DNA of 32,288 bases from Thermoprotei archaeon. GTDB lineage: Archaea; Thermoproteota; Thermoprotei; QMSL01; B3-G16. This document shows positions 24,177 to 32,288 of the stretch, piece by piece. The notes under the pieces were generated by a model. The model had not been told where the DNA came from, did not search any database, and saw only the letters and a list, made by a program, of their open reading frames with translations. The stretch is from NCBI GenBank assembly GCA_021162845.1, contig JAGGXX010000049.1, positions 1 to 32,288 on the forward strand, in the 5' to 3' direction. Every line of letters begins with the position of its first letter. The first letter of the stretch is position 1. The position numbers were made by a program, and so were the translations under genes.

Positions 24177-24882
24177 GACAACGCACTCATGGTACCTCAT
24201 GACGAAAGGACTACGCATTATGTAGCGCTTCACGATAACGAGTGTTATCCCTTAACCCGTGGAGATTTAATGGTAGATTCGAGGCTGGTCATCGAGGCTG
24301 ATCCCGAAACGAGAGTTCAGAAGACACTTCATCGAATTCGTGGTTCCTTATTCTACTTCAAAGCGTTACCTCATGTATGGGAGAGATCCTTACATGATGG
24401 GATCCTTAGCTCGCCTCAACACAAATCACGAATACACGGATAGCAGGATAAGAGGCTTACTAGAATATCTAGGAGTTAAATTGCCCTCATGCAATCCATT
24501 CATGATCCCCCTGGCCCAGCTAATCGAAGTAGTCATCCTAGCTACAAGGGCCATTGAGCTCTTACATGAGGCTAAGCCCACGAGGGTAAGAACAAAACTT
24601 AGACTTAAGGCTGGAATGGGAGAATGCCTAATAGAAGTCCCTCGAGGCCTCCTCTACCATAAATATGATATTAACGAGCATGGCAGAGTTACAGAGGTGG
24701 ATATAATAACACCAACAGTTCAGAACAAGGCTGACATAGAGGAAAGCGTGAGAACAACGTTGACTACGATTATGAAGATGAAGGAGAACCTGAGCACTAA
24801 GGACTTGAAGGAACTTTGTGAATTCGTAGTACGTTGCTACGATCCCTGTATCTCCTGTTCCGTTCACCTGGTTACCCTATAA
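24177..24882 (+). pseudogene. [NiFe]-hydrogenase large subunit remnant (group 3 type), truncated and frameshifted
   Basis: The second half of a hydrogenase large subunit is recognisable in two frames. Bases 24177 to about 24310 encode THYVALHDNECYPLTRGD and following residues. After a shift of one base near 24302-24312 the neighbouring frame reads FVVPYSTSKRYLMYG, MMGSLARLN, ECLIEVPRGLLYHKY, VDIITPTVQNK and finally YDPCISCSVH. The last is the C-terminal Ni-binding CxxC motif with the His of the maturation site. The N-terminal half with the other Ni-binding CxxC is absent: an in-frame stop lies at 24174-24176 and the divergent GH130 gene begins 120 bases upstream. VVPYS and CISCSVH resemble the cytoplasmic sulfhydrogenase-like group 3. 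The product cannot form an active site. Confidence 0.85.
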
Positions 24883-24952
24883 TGGCTTTTTAAATCGAGG
24901 AAGTCCTAGTGGTTCATGTGGAAATAAGCTATGCTAATGCTATTGATAAAGA

Positions 24953-24964
24953 GCTTCATGAAGC
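24953..24964. promoter_or_regulatory. 12-bp palindrome next to the DUF3467-like gene promoter
   Basis: GCTTCATGAAGC is an exact palindrome placed directly before ACTTTTTATTA (24965-24975), which is a plausible TATA element about 40 bases before ATG 25011. Such a position upstream of the TATA box fits an operator or activator site. Confidence 0.4.
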
Positions 24965-25010
24965 ACTTTTTATTACTATCTTGAGCATAATTGTCTGAGG
25001 CGAGAAGATA

Positions 25011-25337
25011 ATGGAAGCACCTAAGTTTAAGAAGGAAATAAGTCCTCATTACAGGACCATAGTAGTAAGCGGTGTATTCGGCGGCCATAGGCCGGGATGG
25101 TTTGAGATGATAATCTTCACGGATGAGATAGATCCAGAATCGTTGGATCCAGCCCTTAGTGGCGGTCGAGTAGTCGTTAAGAGGACTTTCCAGTGTAGGT
25201 TAATCTTAGACCCGATTCAAGCCAAGAGCCTACTCCAGTGGCTGACATATCACGTAAAGGAGTACGAGAAGAAGTTCGGTGAGATAAAGATGCCACCTGC
25301 CCCTAGCACTAGAGGAAGATCCTCGATGTTCGTATGA
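25011..25337 (+). CDS. DUF3467-like small protein
   Basis: The 108-residue protein has a beta-rich first half (HYRTIVVSGVFGGHRPGWFEMIIFTDEI), a short linker and a C-terminal helix after the segment LDPIQAKSLLQWLTYHVKEY, ending in EKKFGEI. The SPxxAKxLLxxLxxxIxxYExxFGEI pattern is that of DUF3467, found in bacteria and archaea without a known role. The Arg/Ser-rich tail is unstructured. It has its own TATA-like box and stands apart from its neighbours, 128 bases after the hydrogenase remnant. The convergent small winged-helix gene lies downstream. I cannot assign a function. Confidence 0.65.
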   Translation: MEAPKFKKEISPHYRTIVVSGVFGGHRPGWFEMIIFTDEIDPESLDPALSGGRVVVKRTFQCRLILDPIQAKSLLQWLTYHVKEYEKKFGEIKMPPAPSTRGRSSMFV

Positions 25338-25439
25338 CTCCTGGAAAAGCTAGGGCATATCCTTAAATGCTCAGGCCTCATGTCAGATACCACTTCGTCG
25401 TACTCTATGACACATTTCAAAAATTGTCCTCAGGGATCC

Positions 25440-25724
25440 TTATCCTAGCCTCCTAATCCTGTAGAGAACCTTTCTCCTCTCTGTAGTTCGCTCGAGAATC
25501 CCTAGGAGCACCAATCTCTCCAGAATGTAATAGAGCCTCCTAGCGCTCACCTTAATCCCTAACCTCCTGGCTTCCCTCCTAATCTCGGAAATACTCTTCC
25601 AATCGGACGATAAGATTCCATAGCGGAAGAGCAATGCTGAAGCGATATGGAGTAGTAACCGCTTTCTGAACCTCCTACTGATATGGCTCCACCAGGAAGG
25701 CTCGGCTACATAGGATTCGTACAT
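25440..25724 (-). CDS. Small winged-helix DNA-binding protein
   Basis: The 94-residue basic protein has one winged helix-turn-helix at about 40-92: helix (SISEIRREARRLG), recognition helix (SARRLYYILERLVLLGILER) and a wing strand pair (RRKVLYRIRRLG). The N-terminal 35 residues are aromatic and basic, possibly for dimerisation. It is likely a local transcription regulator, with the pattern L-x-x-LVLLGILER common to archaeal wHTH proteins. GGGAGGGGCGC before ATG 25724 provides a ribosome site. Its targets are unknown. It is divergent from the broken DUF4038 hydrolase gene and could control the carbohydrate genes here; this is inference. Confidence 0.65.
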   Translation of the reverse strand: MYESYVAEPSWWSHISRRFRKRLLLHIASALLFRYGILSSDWKSISEIRREARRLGIKVSARRLYYILERLVLLGILERTTERRKVLYRIRRLG

Positions 25725-25912
25725 GCGCCCCTCCCATAGGCCGTTGAAGAAGTGTCAAGCGTGGATCACTACTTCATACAGCGCTTCACGGCGACAAATA
25801 TGTTTCGTATCAATTCAAATCATATATCTCAGGTAAGCATCATGTTTAATGTGAAGACATATTCTGTGAAACTTTATCTTTCATCTGAAACTAATAGCAA
25901 TTGTGCTGGCAC

Positions 25913-27513
25913 ATGATGGCCGTACATAAGTGGGGGGTATTTGAGGCCGAATATACGAGCTCATATAGCTATGAGAGACCATTCCGGGATGTCGTAGTTA
26001 CATGTACTTTCACATCACCGAGCGGCAGGCAAGTTTCCGTCGAGGCGTTTTGGGATGGAGGGCTATCGTGGCGTGTACGCTTCATGCCTGATGAGATAGG
26101 CACATGGAAGTATCAAACTTCTTGTTCCGATAAGCAGAACACAGGGCTTCATGAACAATATGGAAGTTTTGAGTGCATACCTTACGGGGGTATTAATCCC
26201 CTATACGTGCACGGACCCCTAAAACTCTCGGATAATCGCAGGTATTTAATACACGAGGATGGTACTCCCTTTTTCTGGCTTGCCGATACAGCTTGGAATG
26301 GCATGATCGGGGCTAGTATTGATGAGTGGGAAGAATATCTCCGGTTCAGGAAAGAACAGGGGTTCACAGTCATCCAGTTTGTAATGACGCATTGGCGTGG
26401 AGGACCATGTGATATCAAGGGCGAGAAAGCCCATGAAGGGAAGGATAGGATCGAGAGGTTAAATGTGAGTTTCTTCAAACGCATCGATCCTAAATTCGCT
26501 ATGGTAAACGAGTACGGCTTGGTCGCAGCTCCTGTGCTACTTTGGCGTTCCCTGATAAGGTAAGTCCTGGGTTCAACCTCGCTGATGATGAAGCTCTACT
26601 ACTGGCGCGCTATCTGGTGGCTAGATATGGAGCTTATGTGCTAGTGTGGATATCAGGTGGAGATGGCGACTACAGAGGTGTAAAGGCCAGGAGATGGAAA
26701 CTCATAGGCAGGGCTCTGTTCCTCAATAAGCACAGACAACTGGTAACCCTACATCCCATGGGGAAGCATTGGATCCTGCCTGAGTTCATTCATGAGGAAT
26801 GGTACGATATAATCGGATATCAGAGCGGACATGGTGTAAGTGAGGAGGATCTAAGGTGGATTTGTTTCGGTCCTCCTAGCAGGGATTGGCGCTTGGAGCC
26901 ACATAGGCCTGTAATAAACCTCGAGCCTAACTATGAGGAGCTCCTAGCATACAGGATCCGTAAGCCCATAACAGCACATATGGTCCGTAGAGTTGCTTAT
27001 TGGAGCCTCCTGATAGCGCCTCCGTCCGGCATTTCCTATGGGACTAATGGGATATGGTATTGGGCTAGAAGACCAGAGGAGCCCATAAACCATCCGGGAA
27101 TCGGTATAGCTAAGCCATGGAGGGAGGCCCTTAAGCTTCCCGGAGCAAGCCAGATGACAGTGCTCAAGGAAATCTTCACGAGCTTACGCTGGTGGGAGTT
27201 ATCACCTGATCCGGGACTTTTAATCGAACAGCCGTGTCTAAAGAGCGTAGAGCTGTTCGTGGGAGTAGCGAGGAGTGAGGATAGGCGATCAGCCATAGTG
27301 TACACACCTGAGGAACAGGAGCTTAAGCTGAACTTAGATGGCCTTCAGAGACCCCTTAAGATAACGTGGATAAACCCTCGTACGGGGGAGAAGGTAGACG
27401 AAGGGGTCACCACCTCCAGGCGTGTAGTTCTAAGGCCCCCGAACCAAGGCGACTGGGTGCTCGTATTGAGGGCTATTCAGGTTAGCTCCTGGGGCAATAA
27501 TCCTTCTAGTTAA
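25913..27513 (+). pseudogene. DUF5060/DUF4038-type glycoside hydrolase interrupted by a one-base frameshift
   Basis: Two abutting frames make one protein of about 533 residues. Frame one (to about 26545) holds a DUF5060-like beta-sandwich (VEAFWDGGLSWRVRFMPDE, GTWKYQT) and the start of a DUF4038 TIM barrel (FFWLADTAWNGM, EYGLVAAPVLLW). Frame two continues as AFPDKV, LLLARYLVARYGAYVLVWI, SGGDGDYRG, GYQSGHG and NLEPNYEE, and ends with a Put_collagenase-like beta domain (SAIVYTPEEQELKLNL, TWINPRTGE). The break sits at 26543-26546, where TGG CG should be TGG GCG: one G is missing from a GGG run. Relatives include GH140 apiosidases and other pectin or glycan hydrolases. The start is uncertain (TTG 25901 or ATG 25913); no signal peptide is seen. 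It is either a recent pseudogene or a sequencing error. Confidence 0.85.
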
Positions 27514-27717
27514 CATTTTATTTGAATATCGGAATACGGAAATCGGTGTTCCCTCAATTCGAGCACGTTCCATCACATGGTTAGCTGACCTAAGCGTTCT
27601 CATAAGCAACTTAGAGATACAATTCACGAAATTGAGAAGTAATGAGAAATATCTTTGTAAGGGAGCATAATCTTCAGTTAAATATCATAAGATGGCCTAA
27701 TTAATGTACAGGGGAAT

Positions 27718-28782
27718 ATGTGCGCGCGTTATAGGGCTGGTATAATAGGATGCGGCAGGATAGCCAGGATGCATCTTAACGGCTGGAGATCCCTTGAAAA
27801 TGTGGAAGTCGTAGCGGCAATGGATATAAATGAGGCAGTGGTCGAGGACTTCTGTAGGAAACACGGCATCCCAAGAGCTTATACTGATTATGAGGAGATG
27901 GTGACTAAAGAGGAGCTGGACTTAGTTAGTATATGCACCTGGCCCTTAAGTCACGCTGAGATAACGGTGAACGTTGCTAAACTGGGGGTCAAAGGAATAT
28001 TATGCGAGAAGCCTATGTGTCTCAGTTTAGCGGAAGCGGATTCCATGATAGAGGCATGCGAGAGGAACGGTGTCAAATTAGCGATAGGTCATCAACATAG
28101 GTTCGATCCGCCTAACGTGTTGGTGAGACAGTTAATCGCGAGAGGAGCCATAGGAAAGCCCCATCTACTGGTTTGTCGCGTCGAGGACGGCCTATTGAAC
28201 AACGGAACGCATTACATAGACCTAATGCGATATTGGCTGGGTGATCCTAAGCCGGAGTGGGTGATAGGGCAAGTCGAGCGGAAGACCGATAGGTTTGAGA
28301 GGGGGAGCCCAATAGAGGACCTGTGCATGGGCCTCATATGCTTCGAAAATGGTACTAGAGGCCTCATTGAGAGTGATCTTCCTTCAGAGAATTTCCCTTC
28401 ACGGCCGTTAATATATGGGAGTAATGGGATAATGACCCTTACGGGGGATGGCGTCCTAGTGTTAAACGATGGGAGAAAGGGATGGCAGATGATTAAGGCT
28501 CATCCCCAGAGGGATACCGAGTTCTCAGAGTTGATAGACTGGATAGAGGGAAGGAGAGAGCATAGATGTAGTGCACGACAAGCTAGATATACCATGGAGA
28601 TCATGATGGCCATATATGAATCGGCTAGGACCCGTAGCCTCGTGAGAATGCCCCTCAAGACTAAGGAAAATCCATTGTTCATGATGATAAGGAGCGGACA
28701 GTTGCCTATCGTTAAACCTGGGAGATATGATATCAGACTCCCTAAGTCGATGTGGAAGTGCTTAAAAGCCCCATGGGAATGA
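27718..28782 (+). CDS. Gfo/Idh/MocA-family NAD(P)-dependent oxidoreductase
   Basis: The 354-residue enzyme has the Rossmann motif AGIIGCGRIARMH at about 5-17, the Gfo/Idh catalytic Lys in CEKPMCLS (about 98-105), and a substrate-binding pattern GHQHRFDP and NNGTHYIDLMRYWLGDP with His and Asp of the typical G-x-H-x-x-D motif. Family members oxidise or reduce hydroxyl groups of sugars, inositols or glycosides. Its nearness to the GH130 and DUF4038 genes suggests carbohydrate catabolism. AGGGGA lies a few bases before ATG 27718, and TTAAATATC near 27678 could be the TATA box. The upstream 200-base gap separates it from the hydrolase; no gene was seen there. Confidence 0.9.
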   Translation: MCARYRAGIIGCGRIARMHLNGWRSLENVEVVAAMDINEAVVEDFCRKHGIPRAYTDYEEMVTKEELDLVSICTWPLSHAEITVNVAKLGVKGILCEKPMCLSLAEADSMIEACERNGVKLAIGHQHRFDPPNVLVRQLIARGAIGKPHLLVCRVEDGLLNNGTHYIDLMRYWLGDPKPEWVIGQVERKTDRFERGSPIEDLCMGLICFENGTRGLIESDLPSENFPSRPLIYGSNGIMTLTGDGVLVLNDGRKGWQMIKAHPQRDTEFSELIDWIEGRREHRCSARQARYTMEIMMAIYESARTRSLVRMPLKTKENPLFMMIRSGQLPIVKPGRYDIRLPKSMWKCLKAPWE

Positions 28783-28878
28783 AAGAGAATAACGACCCAC
28801 TCGCCTTTAGTCAGGAGGACTCAGTTCCATAATTTAAATGGTGATCGTTAAGTAAGATCTCGGACAAGGCCTTTTATT

Positions 28879-30342
28879 TCACCTCTCACTCCAAAGCAAC
28901 CTGGTCTCCCCTGCCGTCTGATACCTAAGGTCCCTTGTCTGCACTATGAACGGATAGTCCCTTGTTGCAGTGCCTACAACTAAGAACGTCCTCGGAGGTA
29001 ATGCTGGAACTATGGACTTCACGGTGTCCTCATCTATCTTAGCCGCTGGAAGTATGTGACTTATGTCCCTCTCATTGGTCAGGTTGAACGCGAAGAGATT
29101 ATCGGTCTGCCTAATTATGACCTCGTCTATGCTAGTCGGGGTATTCGTCATGTAGAACTGGAATGCCCCGAGATGCCTCATCCGGGTAACTAGGTCCAGC
29201 CAAACCGTGCGCTGAAGGTAGAGGTGCGCCTCCTCAGCGAATATGAAGATCGGCTCTATGCGTCCTTCTTCTAGCATCTGTCTCAACTTACTTATTACCG
29301 TCTGTACCACTATGCTCTGTGAGACAACGCCCTTGGCTCTTAGGTTAATGATCAGTGCTCCTCCCTCCTTCATATCCTCAAGTAAGTCCTCTATTCGGGT
29401 CTCCTCTGACGTGCTATCCGCTACTATATTCGTCTCCTCAACAGTCCTAAGACGCCTATAAATGGCCTCAGAGACCCTAGCGCTCACCCTTCTCAGTTCC
29501 CCATATAGAGTATCCAGCATGAGCATATCGTTTTCCTCTAGCCGGTTCCACATCTCCCTTAATGATGCCGCTGAGGCCTCCGGTAGCTTTAGGACATCCA
29601 CCATTATGGAATAAAACACTTCTAACCCTATGTAGGGTAACGTGAACTTCAGCGCCCTATACTCGGAGCTCGGTAGGGGGTTGGGCTCCAACGTCTTTAT
29701 CCTGTCGTAATACTCGCTCGGCCTGTCATCAACCGTATACCTGAGGTTGGAGTATTCATCGTTAATATCGAATACTATCGCTCTCGCACCATGGTCTATT
29801 AGCCCAAGTAAAAGCGTCTTGGCCAAGTGCGATTTGCCCGTACCCTTCTTCCCAACTATGATGTTTATCCCCTGCAGATCATAGGCGTTTATGATGAAGT
29901 CGGATCCATCGAAGATATTCCTCCCAATAGCTATATTCCTCATCCCGGCGATATCCAAGGAGCTCAATAGTTCCTCTAGCCTAATCGGAGTTATCTCTGA
30001 GCTCCTAGAAGGCGTCCAGCCGCTCCATGGTATCGCTCTATTGCCCCTAATCTCGAAACGTATCTTCGCTCTAGCGACCTTCATGTTCCTGATATCCGTA
30101 AGCAGCCTCTGAAGGCCTCCTGTAGATACATCTCTGACTCTCGCTTCTGCCCTTACTGCCTCGCTCCTTACAACATCCTCCAATATCCCCGGTAGATCCA
30201 CTAGGTTAAGCTCGATGACCTGTACTATCACCCCTCTATCTTCAATACTATCGATTATCTTTAGGCTCTCGCCGACCTCCAATCCCTCGCTTGGGTGATA
30301 TACCAAGTATACCTCATCCCCAGATTTGGATAGTATCTGCAT
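28879..30342 (-). CDS. herA: HerA DNA translocase/ATPase
   Basis: The protein, about 487 residues, is the hexameric HerA ATPase, which drives DNA through the NurA nuclease in end resection for recombination with Mre11-Rad50. An N-terminal HAS beta-barrel (about 1-70) precedes the RecA-like core, with Walker A IVGKKGTGKS (about 162-171), Walker B IFIFAEEAHLYL (Glu370/Glu371 region), and FYMTNTPTSIDE and LPPRTFLVVG near the end. A TTG at 30399 would extend it by 19 residues but overlap nurA by 47 bases; ATG 30342 starts 10 bases after the nurA stop and begins right at the barrel, so I prefer it. Upstream nurA is on the same strand, forming the classic pair. Confidence 0.94.
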   Translation of the reverse strand: MQILSKSGDEVYLVYHPSEGLEVGESLKIIDSIEDRGVIVQVIELNLVDLPGILEDVVRSEAVRAEARVRDVSTGGLQRLLTDIRNMKVARAKIRFEIRGNRAIPWSGWTPSRSSEITPIRLEELLSSLDIAGMRNIAIGRNIFDGSDFIINAYDLQGINIIVGKKGTGKSHLAKTLLLGLIDHGARAIVFDINDEYSNLRYTVDDRPSEYYDRIKTLEPNPLPSSEYRALKFTLPYIGLEVFYSIMVDVLKLPEASAASLREMWNRLEENDMLMLDTLYGELRRVSARVSEAIYRRLRTVEETNIVADSTSEETRIEDLLEDMKEGGALIINLRAKGVVSQSIVVQTVISKLRQMLEEGRIEPIFIFAEEAHLYLQRTVWLDLVTRMRHLGAFQFYMTNTPTSIDEVIIRQTDNLFAFNLTNERDISHILPAAKIDEDTVKSIVPALPPRTFLVVGTATRDYPFIVQTRDLRYQTAGETRLLWSER

Positions 30343-30352
30343 GTCGCTTCGC

Positions 30353-31450
30353 CTAGAAGGGATATAGGATAAACTTTCTGATATCGAATTCTGGGACAAC
30401 CTTAAGGCCGTATTTACTTACGACATAAGATTGTAATGCCAGCACTTCGTTCCCCGTGAAGTAGCAATTGATATGAGCTTGTCTTAAGGGTTCCGGGTAG
30501 CCGTTGAACATCGGACACGTGGAGATAAGCCTTCGAAGCTCCTCCTCGCTACTGGATCCCCTTCTTGGATATACGTCGACCCTGAACGTAAAGCCCTGCG
30601 GTGAGAACTTCACAGCATAAACTTCCCCTAGGATCCTCTTGGCTAACCTCCCCTTCAGCAGGTGATGGACCTTAACGTAAGCTGGTTCATAGACATCGCT
30701 TAACAGATCTATCAGCCGATAGCCATCAGAGGTCCTTATGTTGCTGGTCTTAGATATCCCGAAGACTGCGTTATTGGATCTAATAGCCCTATTCAACGCG
30801 CTTACGAGGACTTCCTTAGGGGTATCCACCGTATCTCCCGTTAGGCTTCCATCCCATAATATTAAACCATCTTTAAGGTAGTCCGCGGTAGTCACCTGTA
30901 AATAGCGCTCGATGAGATTCCTAACCCTATCCACCATCTTATAGAGCTTAGGTACATCTCTGCTACTAACCTCCCTTAAGCCGAGCACGCTCCTGAGGTA
31001 ATTATATACGTACTCCTTATTTGCATCGCTCAGGTGCACGATAAAGGGACCGAGTCTGGTCACATTATACTCCTTACCATCAAAACGGACTATCGCGGCT
31101 CTATATGCTGCTACGATTCCCCTCTCCGTCTCACCCACCCTAAAGCTTGTGGTATCCACCGCTAGAATCTCACATCCCTCAATCTCCTCCCTTTTAAGGA
31201 CTCGGTAATCCCCAGGGGTCTCAGCTAGAATAAGCGTTTCATCTTCCTGTATTTCCTCGGCTTTATCAAAGTCTTCATCATTTGAAGGCATGAACTTTGT
31301 AAGCTCAATATACCTAGGTCTAAACTTCTTCGAGCTCGTCAACTCCTCCTCGAGCCGTCGAAAGAAATCCACCAGCTTTAACCTTTCGATGAGTTCCATC
31401 ACGATACCATTCCTCGTCGAGGAGATCTGATGACCGTTATATGTTCTCAT
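30353..31450 (-). CDS. nurA: NurA nuclease
   Basis: The 365-residue nuclease degrades DNA ends 5' to 3' inside the HerA hexamer. The RNase H-like fold has its first metal-binding Asp99 in ILAVDTTSFRVG and a second in GLILWDGSLTGD (Asp200), with a conserved C-terminal part (CPMFNGYPEPLRQAHINC, VPEFDIRKFILYPF). The first 50 residues are charged and helical. GGAG lies 3-4 bases before ATG 31450; a later ATG at 31399 (MELIERL) is possible. It is the first gene of the nurA-herA pair. About 130 bases without a visible gene separate it from the tnpB remnant or gene upstream. Confidence 0.92.
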   Translation of the reverse strand: MRTYNGHQISSTRNGIVMELIERLKLVDFFRRLEEELTSSKKFRPRYIELTKFMPSNDEDFDKAEEIQEDETLILAETPGDYRVLKREEIEGCEILAVDTTSFRVGETERGIVAAYRAAIVRFDGKEYNVTRLGPFIVHLSDANKEYVYNYLRSVLGLREVSSRDVPKLYKMVDRVRNLIERYLQVTTADYLKDGLILWDGSLTGDTVDTPKEVLVSALNRAIRSNNAVFGISKTSNIRTSDGYRLIDLLSDVYEPAYVKVHHLLKGRLAKRILGEVYAVKFSPQGFTFRVDVYPRRGSSSEEELRRLISTCPMFNGYPEPLRQAHINCYFTGNEVLALQSYVVSKYGLKVVPEFDIRKFILYPF

Positions 31451-31578
31451 ATGCTCCTAGATATTCCTCACTGACCGCTTCACGTAATTATGTGGTTGTG
31501 ATTTGAGGGTTTATCGTAAATGCTGTCCCCATGCGCAATCCCTTTATCCTCCCGGGTTTGAGTTACGCTAACTGGGGT

Positions 31579-32288
31579 TCAGGTTTGATAGACCTTCATA
31601 GACGTTAATGGTCTTTGGTCTATCAAACCCTTGGGCTTCACCGCCTTCAGGTCTCCTTTCATCGGAGACCATATCATCGGCATCCGCCCCCTTAGGGCAA
31701 CCCCGACCCATAGCTCGTGGTGGATTAGTGGCTTCACCACCTCACCCCACCATTCATCACTTCGGGAGAAGCCCCGCATCCTGAGGTAGATATTCACACT
31801 AGCATTCTTCTGCCTATCAATAACCAACCCGCATCGGGGACATCTAAAGTTTCTGCCCCTTAGGTCTTTAACCTTGAACCCACATCGAGAACACGTCTTA
31901 CTCGTGTCTTTAGGATCTACCTCTTTAACTATAGCCCTTTGCTTGACCTCCCTAACTATATTCCTCCAGCTAACCCTAGCTATCCTCTTCCTTAGCTTCT
32001 TGCTCCTTTTTCTATTCTTCCTAATCATGTTTTCCTTATTCAGCCTCTCAAACCCATGTATAGTATTTGGGAATAGCCTTATTAGCTGGATAGCAATCTT
32101 CCTCTCTATGTCCCTACACTTATTCTTCTCCCTATGAGAGTACTTTTCAAGAAGCTTCTTTCCTCTCCTTAGCTTTTTAGAAGCTATTTCCTGTGCTTTG
32201 CTCCTCTTCTCCTGATAAACTATCCTCACAGTTATCAGCGGTCTTAAGTCCACATGGATGAAGCCTATTTTGGGGGAGAAGCCTGTGA
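31579..32288 (-). mobile_element. tnpB: IS200/IS605-type TnpB (OrfB), C-terminal part, running off the window
   Basis: The reading frame continues through the right edge, so the N-terminus lies outside. Visible parts are a long basic helical region (KLRRGKKLLEKYSHREKN), a RuvC-II-like strand with Glu (IHGFERLNKENM), the zinc ribbon with two CxxC pairs (TCSRCG and CPRCG) in DPKDTSKTCSRCG, and the RuvC-III Asp (VIDRQKNASVNIYLRM). It is an RNA-guided nuclease of the transposon family that gave rise to Cas12. The RuvC-I aspartate cannot be checked. No TnpA is present in the window. Codons and length of the visible part look intact, so it may be functional. The 3' end carries an inverted repeat. 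Confidence 0.9.
31582..31629 (-). repeat. Perfect 13-bp inverted repeat at the tnpB 3' end
   Basis: GGTTTGATAGACC (31582-31594) and its exact complement GGTCTATCAAACC (31617-31629) flank a 22-base loop. The hairpin overlaps the last codons of tnpB and ends 3 bases from its stop. In IS200/IS605 elements, the right-end hairpin and the guide (omega) RNA lie in this location, so it is a candidate for the omega RNA scaffold or the transposon end. No guide sequence boundary can be fixed here. Confidence 0.6.

Noticed and set aside
24189-24443. Independent small protein gene starting at ATG 24189
   Set aside because: Its first 40 residues continue a hydrogenase large-subunit sequence and the rest is out-of-frame; it is part of the broken hydrogenase gene.
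30343-30399. Longer HerA start at TTG 30399
   Set aside because: It would overlap nurA by 47 bases and add residues before the beta-barrel; ATG 30342 starts 10 bases after the nurA stop.
24096-31484. Nine-base string CGCTTCACG recurring at 24096, 24226, 25782 and 31476 in the same orientation
   Set aside because: There are more copies than expected by chance, but one is in coding remnant sequence, flanks do not match, spacing is irregular and no promoter relation is consistent.

Overview
The window looks like a piece of a thermophilic archaeal chromosome, probably from the TACK/Thermoproteota-Korarchaeota side. It carries archaeal marker genes (HerA-NurA, NucS, the archaeal radical SAM family COG2100, the predicted archaeal methyltransferase COG2521). 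AGG and ATA codons are heavily used, starts are often GTG or TTG with GGAGGTGA-type ribosome binding sites, and AT-rich TATA-like boxes lie about 25-40 bases before several starts. No rRNA, tRNA or CRISPR array was seen. The exact lineage cannot be read from this sequence alone.

Layout. 1-3540: a SAM methyltransferase, then a minus-strand group made of a YkgJ-type cysteine-cluster protein, two tandem paralogous coiled-coil proteins with SHOCT-like helices, and a secreted, membrane-anchored, sequon-rich protein. 3540-6387: a possible small structured RNA, a perfect 32-bp palindrome, and a three-gene ABC uptake operon of the Zn/Mn/Fe type (binding protein, ATPase, permease). 6384-8091: a phosphohexomutase and a 2[4Fe-4S] ferredoxin, divergently transcribed. 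8208-14233: a compact five-gene run of LarA-type nickel-pincer racemase/epimerase, D-2-hydroxyacid dehydrogenase, gluconokinase-like FGGY kinase and two radical SAM proteins. 14230-20479: housekeeping genes (ThiC, SerRS, COG2521 methyltransferase, NucS, a sugar isomerase/epimerase, a DHH-type manganese pyrophosphatase).

20480-21115 is a non-coding gap of about 640 bases with small inverted repeats. A ClC chloride protein with CBS domains follows. 22973-28782 is an accessory carbohydrate region: a GH130-type protein, the truncated and frameshifted remains of a [NiFe]-hydrogenase large subunit, a DUF3467-like protein, a small winged-helix protein, a DUF5060/DUF4038 glycoside hydrolase broken by a one-base frameshift, and a Gfo/Idh/MocA oxidoreductase. 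28879-31450 is the nurA-herA DNA end-resection pair. The right edge cuts through an IS200/IS605-type tnpB whose 3' end contains a perfect 13-bp inverted repeat.

The least explained items are the tandem coiled-coil/SHOCT-like operon (729-2901), the LarA/dehydrogenase/kinase operon (a plausible sugar-acid epimerisation pathway), the 32-bp palindrome before the metal transporter, the ClC protein lacking both key glutamates, and the pair of broken genes in the 24-27.5 kb region.
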